A DNA stretch of 64,000 bases from Nematostella vectensis (Eukaryota > Cnidaria > Anthozoa > Actiniaria > Edwardsiidae). Below, one piece after another: positions 58,701 through 64,000 of the stretch. Position numbers and translations under genes: made by a program. The stretch spans positions 13,081,070 to 13,145,069 of the forward strand of contig NC_064038.1 in assembly GCF_932526225.1 (NCBI RefSeq), written 5' to 3'. Within the stretch, counting starts at the first letter, position 1; each line of letters begins with the position of its first letter. The notes below the pieces were generated by a model, which saw only the letters and a program-made list of their open reading frames with translations, was not told the DNA's origin and searched no databases.

Positions 58701-61408
58701 ATACGGACACCTTGTGGATCCACTGACTGTCCTCCTACAATAGAACCTCATTAATACGGACACCTTGGGGATCCACTGACTGTTCTCATACAATAGAACC
58801 TCATTAATACGGACACCTTGTGGATCCACTGACTGTTCTCATACAATAGAACCTCATTAATACGGACACCTTGGGGATCCACTGACTGTTCTCATACAAT
58901 AGAACCTCATTAATACGGACACCTTGTGGATCCACTGACTGTCCTCATACAATAGAACCTCATTAATACGGACACCTTGGGGATCCACTGACTGTTCTCA
59001 TACAATAGAACCTCATTAATACGGACACCTTGTGGATCCACTGACTGTCCTCATACAATAGAACCTCATTTATACGGACACCTTGGGGATCCACTGACTG
59101 TTCTCATACAATAGAACCTCATTAATACGGACACCTTGGGGATCCACTAACTGTTCTCATACAATAGAACCTCATTAATACGGACACCTTGGGGATCCAC
59201 TGACTGTTCTCATACACTAGAACCTCATTAATACGGACACCTTGGGGATCCACTGACTGTTCTCATACAATAGAACCTCATTAATACGGACACCTTGGGG
59301 ATCCACTGACTGTTCTCATACAATAGAACCTCATTAATACGGACACCTTGGGGATCCACTGACTGTTCTCATACAATAGAACCTCATTAATACGGACACC
59401 TTGGGGATCCACTGACTGTTCTCATACAATAGAACCTCATTAATACGGACACCTTGGGGATCCACTGACTGTTCTCATACAATAGAACCTCATTAATACG
59501 GACACCTTGGGGATCCACTGACTGTTCTCATACAATAGAACCTCAATAATACGGACACCTTGGGATCCACAAACTTGCCCTTATGCCTTTCCCTTTTCTT
59601 TCTCCAGACGGTAGTAATCTTCAGTACAGGTCGGTTTGAGAATCCCTTGGAAGCTTCCCAAGAGGCGTACGAGCTGCGCGGTGAGCATGTGGATGTGTTT
59701 GCTGTGCCAATCGGGAAGAACCCGGATGTAGGGACAATCAGAGACGTCGTGTCGCTGCCGACAGAGAAAAACATCTTCATGATGACGTCAGCAGCTGCTC
59801 TTAAGCCGCAGCTACGCGCACTCGTCTCCACTATTTGCCGGGGCGGTAAGCAATTGCACTCTCCCGGTGTCTTCTGGGTTTTCATAACGCCATATTTGAA
59901 TACTCAGAAAGTCATGTGATTGATGTTGGTCTGTAGAAAAAAAAAACGGAGGTGCCGTGTGTGTGAGTGTGTTCATCGGATGATTTGGGAATGGGTCTGC
60001 AATTAAATCTGACGGATGAATATAGAGCTTTCTTCTAGATGGATATTTTCATGTTTTTTTCAAAATTATTTCTTTTCAATTTGGATAGTAGAAAAATAAC
60101 AATGGTGTGGCAGTGATTTAACCTCTAACGCCATAAAACGGTCCTCTTCTTATTTCAAGTCGCCCATTCTTATACGCTTGGCTTATATATATACTACACA
60201 AACCCGGCCTCAGTACATCCTGCCCGAGCTCCTGTAAACCAAACAATCCTTTGTTTTTTATATTGTTATTCTAAAGTACGAGTTGAAATACCTGTGATAT
60301 CAAGAAAACGTGTCTTTCTGACCACGCTTTTAAAACCCCAAATGTAGTTTTGTCTGTCTTCTAATTCTTTCATGTCTGATTTTTTTTTGTTTCAGCATTA
60401 AAACAGTATCAGGTACGTATAGATCATCCACCACAACTCCCACCATTTAGATGAAGCCCTTCGTTTTCTTTATCGCAAAAAAAAAAAGGATTGCGTTCGC
60501 GCGCGCTAGGAAAACACTTTCTTGCGACTTGAAAAAATGTGTTGCGGAATGCAGAAATTGCGTTTACTTTTCGTGCGAAAAGTAAAACAAGTTTCAAGAG
60601 CTGCCCTTGCGACTTGCAATATATATTTTTCTCGCGAAACAGGCTGTAAGAGAAAAAGCATACATATGTTACAGGGACTTTATTTCATCACAAAATCTAG
60701 ACCATGGTGCTGGTGTATTAAAAGTTTCACTGCTACAAGCAACGAACTTGTTAAAATCCCCAAGAGACGCAAAACTGTGTTTGTTGGGAAATGCATATGG
60801 CTCTTTTATATTGTTATATTTTACATGATCATATAATCTAACGGTGCGCAGTTATGTATAGCTATAGATGATTGTTTATTGTTGTGGTGAATTCTTTATT
60901 GGTTATATTATATTATATTATATTATCTTTATTAGTTATTGTATATTTGCATTGTTTTTGCATGGTTCCTGTTTTGCATGCATTGTCTATACCCAGAAAA
61001 TATCCATACCCCCCCCCTGCCCCCCTATTGAGGGGGACGGAGGTATGACCCCCCACCCCTCTGGAATTTCCAGCCCCCTGGAAAAAAATAAATACAGTAA
61101 CTGTTAAAGAAAAAGGGCATTTTACCCCCACCCCCTCCCATCTGGAAAATCCTGGGCATTTGAACCCTCCACCCCCGCGGAATTTCCAATCCCCTCAATG
61201 GGGGGAGGGGGGGGGGGGGTTAGGATATTTTCTGGAACTACACATTGTGTTTTTATTTGTAATGTCGATGTTGAGTTTCTTCTTTCATCTACATAGTTAT
61301 ATCCGACCTTTGTTGTAATTTTTTTCATGTTCTTTTTATGTTTTTTGTTTGTTTGCTTGTTTGTCTATCCCTTTTTTGTAGCTGTTTGGGACTCGTTTTG
61401 TGAGCTAA
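36588..61408 (+). CDS. Secreted multidomain VWA/WAP protein (25 exons, 1,678 aa)
   Basis: Exons: 36588-36669, 38271-38438, 38818-38958, 39308-39510, 40838-41078, 42708-42817, 42909-43166, 44160-44352, 44895-45050, 46064-46196, 46761-46917, 47492-47650, 48990-49104, 49317-49496, 51099-51445, 51685-51937, 52256-52825, 53108-53272, 53910-54476, 55084-55296, 55597-55691, 56256-56504, 59608-59845, 60396-60412, 61382-61408. The coding sum is 5,037 nt and all phases close. Domain order with residues: signal peptide 1-27, WAP1 28-83, VWA1 84-278, VWA2 279-465, WAP2 466-517, VWA3 518-705, WAP3 706-765, VWA4 766-965, VWA5 966-1155, WAP4 1156-1210, VWA6 1211-1399, WAP5 1400-1470, VWA7 1471-1664, tail 1665-1678. 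VWA domains mediate adhesion and matrix assembly; WAP cores are four-disulfide modules found in protease inhibitors and matrix proteins. An extracellular structural role is inferred. I know no named family with this order. Confidence 0.85.
38271..38438 (+). CDS. VWA/WAP gene exon 2: WAP domain 1
   Basis: Eight cysteines in the WAP pattern C-x11-C-x6-C-x5-C-x5-CC-x5-C-x3-C (CPSVKDYVPRRLCG, CKDDAGCKVGQRCC, CSYTC). It ends in the proline-rich linker KPRPP. Symmetrical phase 1-1 exon. Confidence 0.82.
38818..41078 (+). CDS. VWA/WAP gene exons 3-5: VWA domain 1 (intact MIDAS)
   Basis: Exons 38818-38958, 39308-39510 and 40838-41078. DLALVLDSSGSIG is the canonical metal-ion-dependent adhesion site (DxSxS), the GLTFIDKAL segment holds the conserved Thr, and VALVLTDG holds the conserved Asp-Gly. 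This is the only one of the seven domains that clearly keeps all MIDAS elements. The exon ends in VENITQAQC. Confidence 0.85.
39955..40145 (+). repeat. Dispersed repeat, copy 2 (partner at 14470-14660)
   Basis: Same block order as copy 1 (CCATTTTGTCAT, GAGCAAAGTACC, CATTCCTATCGGCTGAT, GAATTTAGTAAATTAA). It lies in intron 4 of the VWA/WAP gene. Two independent intronic copies show this is a mobile or recently mobile sequence. Confidence 0.6.
41637..41858. mobile_element. hAT-like MITE with internal duplication
   Basis: Ends AGGCGTGTACCCAGGATT and CATGTACGCGCCTGA form an imperfect inverted repeat. Inside, TCCTTTATAAGAAAAGAGCC and its copy TCCTTTATAAGAAATGAGCC mark a tandem duplication of about 90 bp with a poly-G tract. 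Related fragments lie at 49184-49275 and 61438-61565. Confidence 0.55.
41933..42613 (-). mobile_element. MULE-like element (681 bp) with 9-bp target duplication and long TIRs
   Basis: TGGCGAATA flanks the element at 41924-41932 and 42614-42622. Terminal inverted repeats of about 95 bp begin TTCCCTGCTAGCAGAGGCC on the left and, in reverse complement, TTCCCTGCTATCAAAGGCC on the right. The interior has a minus-strand open frame (to 42298) with the motif NRICKSCKRKID, a possible half zinc-binding site, but no transposase. A 9-bp duplication and long TIRs indicate a Mutator-like element; the interior could be a captured gene fragment (Pack-MULE type). It lies in intron 5 of the VWA/WAP gene. Confidence 0.72.
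42708..44352 (+). CDS. VWA/WAP gene exons 6-8: VWA domain 2 (MIDAS lost)
   Basis: Exons 42708-42817, 42909-43166 and 44160-44352, with internal phases 0 and 0. The first strand reads PVDVYFGIPTAKELG instead of DxSxS, so metal binding is unlikely. GGVRQTAPKTFVLFIPG and LKNMGVRVLMLGI match VWA5 closely (FGIP; GGVRQTSPKVLVLMIP; LKSLGARILVLGI), marking the two as paralogues. Confidence 0.83.
44066..44088 (+). repeat. Poly-C homopolymer in VWA2 intron
   Basis: About 23 C followed by GCGTCCGCCACCCCC. It is one of many poly-C tracts in the window associated with degraded hAT-like ends. Confidence 0.85.
44373..44840 (+). repeat. (ATC)n/(CAT)n microsatellite
   Basis: Long CAT-triplet repeat with CGT and CAG variants starting 20 nt after the VWA2 donor. 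It gives poly-His, poly-Ser and poly-Asp artefact frames. It fills intron 8 of the VWA/WAP gene. Confidence 0.95.
44895..45050 (+). CDS. VWA/WAP gene exon 9: WAP domain 2
   Basis: ARYGKCQAF, proline-rich RPPPPAE, then CPPDNADECAIDQDCQ, CCKGGCGRIC complete an eight-Cys WAP core. Symmetrical phase 1-1 exon. Its last 55 nt plus donor are the seed of the tandem array that follows. Confidence 0.82.
44995..45960 (+). repeat. About 90-bp tandem repeat containing the WAP2 exon end and its splice donor
   Basis: The unit starts AACACCGTGTGCTGTAAGGG, continues through the coding end (GGAAGAATCTGTGAACAGAA, AGTTAATC) and the donor GTAAGT, and then about 40 bp of intron (AGAACACGCGA, AATATTCCAAGAAAATAAC). 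About ten units of decreasing similarity follow the real exon. Donor-like GTAAGT or GTAAGC/A occurs in units near 45051, 45144, 45328, 45418, 45511, 45604 and 45771. The copies near the real exon are closest to it. Confidence 0.88.
46064..49104 (+). CDS. VWA/WAP gene exons 10-13: VWA domain 3 (degenerate MIDAS)
   Basis: Exons 46064-46196, 46761-46917, 47492-47650 and 48990-49104, internal phases 2, 0 and 0. DIGIAIDTASDIS keeps only part of the DxSxS motif. GGVRQGHPRYALFLT and LQKLGVNVIAVGV align with VWA6 (GGMRFGHPRYLIFLT; LKELDVNIVAVAT). It ends FTQMC before the WAP3 exon. Confidence 0.83.
47724..47820 (+). repeat. (TTTA)n-(CATC)n-(CATT)n compound microsatellite
   Basis: Consecutive tetranucleotide runs in intron 12, followed by CTTCGCCTCGAGTGGTAGGG, a segment that looks like the start of another dispersed repeat. 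Confidence 0.9.
49184..49280 (+). mobile_element. Fragment of the CAGGCGCGTA hAT-like MITE family
   Basis: CAGGCGCGTATCCAGGATTT, GAGCAATCATAGGTATCA and AAATGACCCATTTT correspond to parts of 41637-41858. Only one terminus is present, ending 37 nt before the WAP3 acceptor. Confidence 0.5.
49317..49496 (+). CDS. VWA/WAP gene exon 14: WAP domain 3
   Basis: AKPGSCPVVTGSSPSCG, DYIPCGG, DWTCPGEQKCC, GCHHICRHPPN: eight cysteines, with a longer insert between Cys 2 and Cys 3 that WAP5 shares. Phase 1-1. The exon end plus donor (CACCACATCTGCCGACACCC, ACCCAACA|GTAAGT) seeds a 34-bp array. Confidence 0.82.
49466..50755 (+). repeat. 34-bp minisatellite built from an exon end plus splice donor, about 38 copies
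   Basis: The unit is GTAAGTCACCACATCTGCCG plus ACACCCACCCAACA. The first copy is the actual 3' end of the WAP3 exon with its GTAAGT donor; about 37 more follow without a gap. Most copies keep GTAAGT intact, with variants such as GTATGT, GTGAGT, GTGGGT, GTAAAT and TTAAGT. Thirty-four is not a multiple of three, so use of different donors would cycle the reading frame. Confidence 0.95.
51099..51937 (+). CDS. VWA/WAP gene exons 15-16: VWA domain 4 (MIDAS lost)
   Basis: Exons 51099-51445 and 51685-51937 with a phase-0 junction. KYDLALLIEASTFVG replaces the MIDAS Asp by Glu-Ala-Ser. The second exon (SLVIISQG, VDVFSVTVGNNSDVTGLREI, KNVFMTSSFGAL, LRALTRTIC) aligns strongly with VWA7. The phase-0 intron before the central beta strand is at the same place as in VWA1 and VWA7. 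Confidence 0.84.
51513..51547 (+). repeat. Poly-C/poly-A homopolymer pair
   Basis: CCCTCCCCCACC plus about 17 C and 10 A in the VWA4 intron. Confidence 0.85.
52256..52825 (+). CDS. VWA/WAP gene exon 17: VWA domain 5 in a single exon (MIDAS lost)
   Basis: A 570-nt exon holds the complete domain, PCGKPIDVLFGIPVSNHLG to VVNTICRG, phase 1 on both sides. The MIDAS is absent (DVLFGIP). It is a paralogue of VWA2, which needs three exons for the same span. The open frame continues upstream into the intron (from 52198) and downstream to 52866, but acceptor TTCCCTTTAG and donor AGAG|GTAAAT define the exon. Confidence 0.85.
53108..53272 (+). CDS. VWA/WAP gene exon 18: WAP domain 4
   Basis: GSIYGKCPPPPPLPPGGTCP, then CSIDESCQSQDIACCYDSCG and CERAIK: eight cysteines, with the polyproline between Cys 1 and Cys 2 as in WAP2. 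Phase 1-1. Acceptor TTTGCTAAAG, donor AAAA|GTGAGT. Confidence 0.82.
53910..54476 (+). CDS. VWA/WAP gene exon 19: VWA domain 6 in a single exon
   Basis: CFVPAEIVFALDASESSST keeps a DxSxS MIDAS core. GGMRFGHPRYLIFLTSSP and the terminal GQLCHG follow. 567 nt, phase 1-1. It is a paralogue of VWA3, which is split over four exons. Residues 1211-1399 of the predicted protein. Confidence 0.85.
54483..54775 (+). repeat. 31-bp minisatellite starting at the VWA6 donor
   Basis: The unit is TATCGATACATGTCGGTAAA plus TTATTACTTTG, about nine copies, beginning within 10 nt of the donor CACG|GTAAGT. The palindromes ATCGAT and ACATGT recur. Related single units reappear near 54943-55010. Confidence 0.85.
55084..55296 (+). 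CDS. VWA/WAP gene exon 20: WAP domain 5
   Basis: EKPGKCPPVLNDDPAACASI, LIPCGPS, DWDCPGEARCCRD, GCHSVCVPPPL: eight cysteines and the same long Cys2-Cys3 insert as WAP3. Phase 1-1. Donor CTAG|GTGGGT. Confidence 0.82.
55597..59845 (+). CDS. VWA/WAP gene exons 21-23: VWA domain 7 (MIDAS lost)
   Basis: Exons 55597-55691, 56256-56504 and 59608-59845, internal phases 0 and 0. CKKHKDILFMVETTEQLG lacks the MIDAS. TVVIFSTG, VDVFAVPIGKNPDVGTIRDV, KNIFMMTSAAALKPQLRAL are close to VWA4. Intron 22 (3.1 kb) is filled by a 53-bp minisatellite split by a hAT element. Confidence 0.83.
55722..55785 (+). repeat. (CAT)n microsatellite
   Basis: CATCATCATCACCATCATCA-type repeat 30 nt after the exon 21 donor. Confidence 0.9.
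55905..56156 (+). mobile_element. hAT-like MITE, copy 1 (partner at 62462-62718)
   Basis: Shared blocks with 62462-62718: ACGTGTCCAGA at the start, CCCTGCTCATGT, AGTTAAGAAGATGGTCAATT, GATCTTGTTACC, AGAGCTAAGGATGCCGATTT, CCTGCGTATT and TCTAGACACGTCCCTG at the end. The ends form an inverted repeat of the type CAGGGRCGTGTCTAGA. Confidence 0.65.
56646..57201 (+). repeat. 53-bp minisatellite, left (diverged) part
   Basis: About ten units related to CTCATTAATACGGACACCTT and GGGGATCCACTGACTGTTCT. Many differences between units (AGCTGTCC, GAACCCC, GTTGAACC). The array is interrupted by the hAT element and continues at 58234. Confidence 0.9.
57202..58233 (-). mobile_element. hAT element with decayed transposase, inserted in the minisatellite
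   Basis: Ends CAGAGGCAGATCTAGG and CCTGGATCCGCCACTG form an inverted repeat with hAT-type CAG tips. A short CCCTT occurs on both sides, but an 8-bp duplication is not intact. The minus strand carries transposase-like remnants: the segment TGKDLAASIQESLAKNEI followed by DLTNCRG resembles the DUF4371/hAT region preceding the catalytic core, and the following frames are broken. It is a deletion derivative of about 1 kb, not functional. Confidence 0.7.
58234..59577 (+). repeat. 53-bp minisatellite, right (homogeneous) part, about 25 copies
   Basis: The unit is CCACTGACTGTTCTCATACA, ATAGAACCTCATTAATACGG, ACACCTTGGGGAT. Copies are almost identical, with alternation of TTGGGGAT and TTGTGGAT. The array ends 30 nt before the acceptor of exon 23, TTTCTCCAG at 59607. 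Confidence 0.95.
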
Positions 61409-61415
61409 TTACAAG
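60396..61415 (+). CDS. VWA/WAP gene exons 24-25: 17-nt microexon and terminal exon
   Basis: Microexon 60396-60412 lies between TTTGTTTCAG and GTACGT and encodes ALKQYQ after the phase-1 junction. Exon 25 starts 61382 after TTTTTTGTAG and encodes LFGTRFVS, stop TAA at 61406-61408, then continues to ACAAG|GTAAGT at 61415. Phases agree, but the sequences are short, so chance splice matches are possible. The alternative is read-through of exon 23 into the intron to a stop at 59919. Confidence 0.5.
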
Positions 61416-61437
61416 GTAAGTTATATGTTAACAAAAA

Positions 61438-61565
61438 GGCGCGTATACAGGAATTGCTGGGGGAGGGGGTGGTGGTTGTGGTGCGCCGTCAAAGATATCC
61501 ATATGGAAAAACCGTAGTATTTGACGGTCGCTTAATAAGACAGGACCCACTCTTTGGCGGCCATG
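61438..61565 (+). mobile_element. Fragment of the CAGGCGCGTA hAT-like MITE family
   Basis: AAGGCGCGTATACAGGAATT, GATATCCATATGG, CTTAATAAGACAGGACCCAC and TTTGGCGGCC match the order of blocks in 41637-41858. The far terminus was not found. Confidence 0.45.
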
Positions 61566-61862
61566 GTGGTCTGAGCTTATCCCGCTACGTCCTCAAATGG
61601 ATGGACAGATGACATCCAAGCGTGTCATAAACAAAAAAGTACGCGACGAGATGCCGTCGACTGACTGGCACGCGTTGTGTACCCTAATAGCACATGGACC
61701 CTGGACCAATCAGAGTACGCGGTTTATGTAATCGTTGTATAATTGTTGCTATCTGCTGCTGGAAGAGTTTGTTGTTGATTTTGTAATTACTCGTGATGCT
61801 GTTGTTATTACTGCTGTTGTTGTTTCTTGTTGTTGCTTTGTTGTTGTTTTCTTCTTTTTTAG

Positions 61863-61897
61863 AATTAAGAATTTTTATCATTTCGACTTGTAACCAG
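61863..61897 (+). other. Possible 3'-UTR exon of the VWA/WAP gene
   Basis: 35-nt segment between CTTTTTTAG and CCAG|GTAAGC. Together with the donor after the stop exon (61415) and an acceptor ATTTCAG at 62774, it suggests introns in the 3' UTR. No coding content and no polyadenylation signal located with confidence. Confidence 0.3.
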
Positions 61898-62461
61898 GTA
61901 AGCATCGAGTAAGTACCTTGCTAATATGACAAAATACTATATGCTATTTATCAACTGGGAGGTACGCATCGTGAAATACCGAAGGCCAAGGTCAGTATTT
62001 TCAAGGCCGACGTCACGGTATTCTACGGTACGTACCGACCCTTAGCTGGAAAACAAGTACTTTACTCTCACCGAAACAGTGTGAATAGTATATAATATTG
62101 AACTTTAACAGCTTTTCAAGCGGGTTTCTACGGGAATGTATATTTCAATGTATAGATTAATTTTGCGGCAGTAAAGTATTCGTCCCAACGAAGTAGCCCA
62201 CAGGTTCTTTAAGTTTTGGGCGTGGACCCATAACATCTTGTTATATTAAGACGGCGAAACAGGCTCTCGAAAACGCCTCAAAATAGCGCCCCCAAAAAAA
62301 GCTACCGGGAAAGCCGTTCAAACGCTGGATAAAAAATGTGGGCTGCCTAACAGCTCGGGTTCTTGTTCTTTCAGGGCGCAACTTTACTAACTAGCGCCTG
62401 TTTAGAAGGCTAAAGATACCCCGGCTCTTTTAACCCATTCTCATAAAAGGTGACTACAGAC

Positions 62462-62718
62462 GCGCGTCCAGAGAGGGGGTCCGAGGGGTGTGAACACTAC
62501 CCTGCTTATGTGACGAGATGGGTCACATGACTCGACTCCAGTTTACCCCTTCGTTGTAGTTAAGAAAACGGTTAATTTTACGTTGTCTATTTGGATGGAA
62601 AATGTTTCTATATCGATCTAGTGACCATACCAGAGTTAAGGATGCCGATTTTAACTTAATTGGCAGAGGTCAGTGACCTGCTCTAGATCCCATCCTGCGT
62701 TTTTATCTAGACACGCCC
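62462..62718 (+). mobile_element. hAT-like MITE, copy 2 (partner at 55905-56156)
   Basis: ACGCGCGTCCAGAGAG at the start and ATCTAGACACGCCCCTGG at the end. The interior blocks are in the same order and orientation as in copy 1 (GTTAAGAAAACGGTTAATTT, GAGTTAAGGATGCCGATTTT). Confidence 0.65.
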
Positions 62719-63039
62719 CTGGGTAAGTAAGAAAACTTGTACATCTAACACCAATCATTTTATTTGTATTTCAGGAATATTTTGGCATACTCATACAATG
62801 CAAAATGATGCGTTACAATAGCGTCTGGGTGTTCTGCCGTTCCCCTTGTAAATAGTTATATTATAGGAATTGTCAGAACCCAAGAGAAGCAAATAAGCTG
62901 TGCAGTGCACATGTATAATTTTTAATGTCATATCTCATAGCTCATTCAGCATATAAGTTTTTTCATTATTTAAAACACTTATGCTATGACGTTTTGTAAA
63001 AACGGTGTGTGGACAAAACGACTTGCTTGTGGGAGAAAC

Positions 63040-63555
63040 TTTACTTGTTGGCTAAACCACTCTACTTATGGGCTAAACAACTCTACTTTTCGGCAAAACC
63101 ACTCTACTTTTCGGCAAAACAACTCTACTTTTGGGCGAAACAACTCTACTTGTGGGCGAAACAACTCTACTTGTGGGCGAAACAACTCTACTTGTGGTCA
63201 AAACTACTCTATACTTGTGGGCGAAACCACTCTATTTTTCGGCGAAACGACTCTACTTGTGGGCGAAACAACTCTACTTGTGGGCGAAACTACTCTACTT
63301 GTGGTCAAAACTACTCTATACTTGTGGGCGAAACCACTCTACTTTTCCGCGAAACGACTCTACTTGTGGGCGAAACAACTCTACTTGTGGGCGAAACAAG
63401 TCTACTTGTGGGCGAAACATGTCTACTTGTGGGCGAAACTACTCTACTTGTGGACGAAACTACTCTACTTGTGGACTAAACTATTCTACTAGTGGACGAA
63501 ACTACTCTACTTTTCGGCGAAACCACTCTACTTGTGGATGAAACTACTCTAACTG
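63040..63555 (+). repeat. 21-bp minisatellite, about 24 copies
   Basis: The unit is ACTCTACTTGTGGGCGAAACA, with a TTTTCGGC variant and a few units carrying an extra TACTTG insertion. Because the unit has no stop in any plus frame and 21 is a multiple of three, all three frames stay open (NNSTCGR, ETTLLVG, KQLYLWA repeats). No start context, splice site or homology supports translation. Confidence 0.92.
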
Positions 63556-64000
63556 CGGCATTTACTTTGTCCATATAAGTTATAATATGCTCATGCGAGT
63601 ACTTGAATGCGTATCATTTAGAAAGCAAAATGCTCAGACAAAAAACTTTGTTTGGTGATATCTTTATTTCTTATTGCGATTCCTAACAACTTGTCTACGG
63701 TTCTACATAATTAAACAAATCCCATTGTAAACAATCACAAAGATAAGGTGACTTTTTTCTTAAATACAGGGCCGTAGCATGTCTCGAAATATTGAGGGGG
63801 AGGGCACAATGCAGAAACATTAAGAAAATATTGGGGTGGGGCACAGCCACGCCCCTACTGGTCATTTCTTGTAATTTTCTAAAAGTATATATATATATAT
63901 ATATCTTTTTCTTGGGGGGGGAGGGGAGGGGGCATATGCCTGCGGCCCTGAAATAAGACTACAAACTACAGAAATTCTAAACCTTTCAGTTGATATAAGG

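Larger units (their letters stand above)
61905..64000. other. Gene-free 3' end of the window
   Basis: No exon recognised apart from the possible UTR segments. Contains a MITE copy (62462-62718), the 21-bp minisatellite, an (AT)n run at 63884-63903, and a degraded poly-G/hAT-like segment starting 'cagggccgtagcatg' at 63768. Confidence 0.5.

Overview
The window reads as nuclear DNA of an early-branching animal, most likely an anthozoan cnidarian such as a sea anemone. It has short phased GT-AG exons, a metazoan APC/C subunit, a prostanoid-type GPCR, short collagenous and VWA/WAP matrix proteins, many small inverted-repeat transposons, and minisatellites in nearly every large intron. The species is inference. 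Exon models were built by hand from splice sites and phase continuity. No alignments or transcripts were available.

Layout. 1.65-3.95 kb (+): the anaphase-promoting complex RING subunit APC11; its first coding exon was not found. 5.5-5.8 kb (+): a small RING-finger ORF. 6.98-8.61 kb (-): a two-exon prostanoid-receptor-like GPCR. 12.75-32.70 kb (-): a 14-exon gene for a 455-residue secreted protein with a signal peptide, a short beta-rich module, two collagen tracts and a LamG/jellyroll domain. Its introns hold a 5.7-kb 25-bp minisatellite, a G-rich (sense strand) array and several MITEs. 32.7-36.0 kb: intergenic, with a 200-N gap and a 26-bp satellite. 36.59-61.41 kb (+): a 25-exon gene for a 1,678-residue secreted protein that alternates WAP four-disulfide cores with seven VWA domains.

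The VWA/WAP gene is the most unusual part. All phases close across 25 exons and every domain boundary is a phase-1 intron. The domain order shows that the block VWA-WAP-VWA-WAP-VWA was duplicated in tandem inside the gene, and the second copy has far fewer introns in two of its VWA domains. Two WAP exons are followed by tandem arrays whose repeat unit contains the end of that exon plus its own splice donor. One array has about 38 units of 34 bp, most with a GTAAGT. The signal-peptide exon also has a second, diverged copy upstream.

The collagen/LamG gene and the VWA/WAP gene are transcribed divergently from a shared 3.9-kb intergenic region. Both predict extracellular-matrix-type proteins, so common regulation is possible but is not shown by the sequence. 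Mobile DNA includes MULE-like elements with 9-10 bp target duplications (one possibly carrying a captured gene fragment), hAT-like elements (one with a decayed transposase inserted in a minisatellite), a piggyBac-like element with five perfect CRE palindromes, and TTAA-flanked MITEs.
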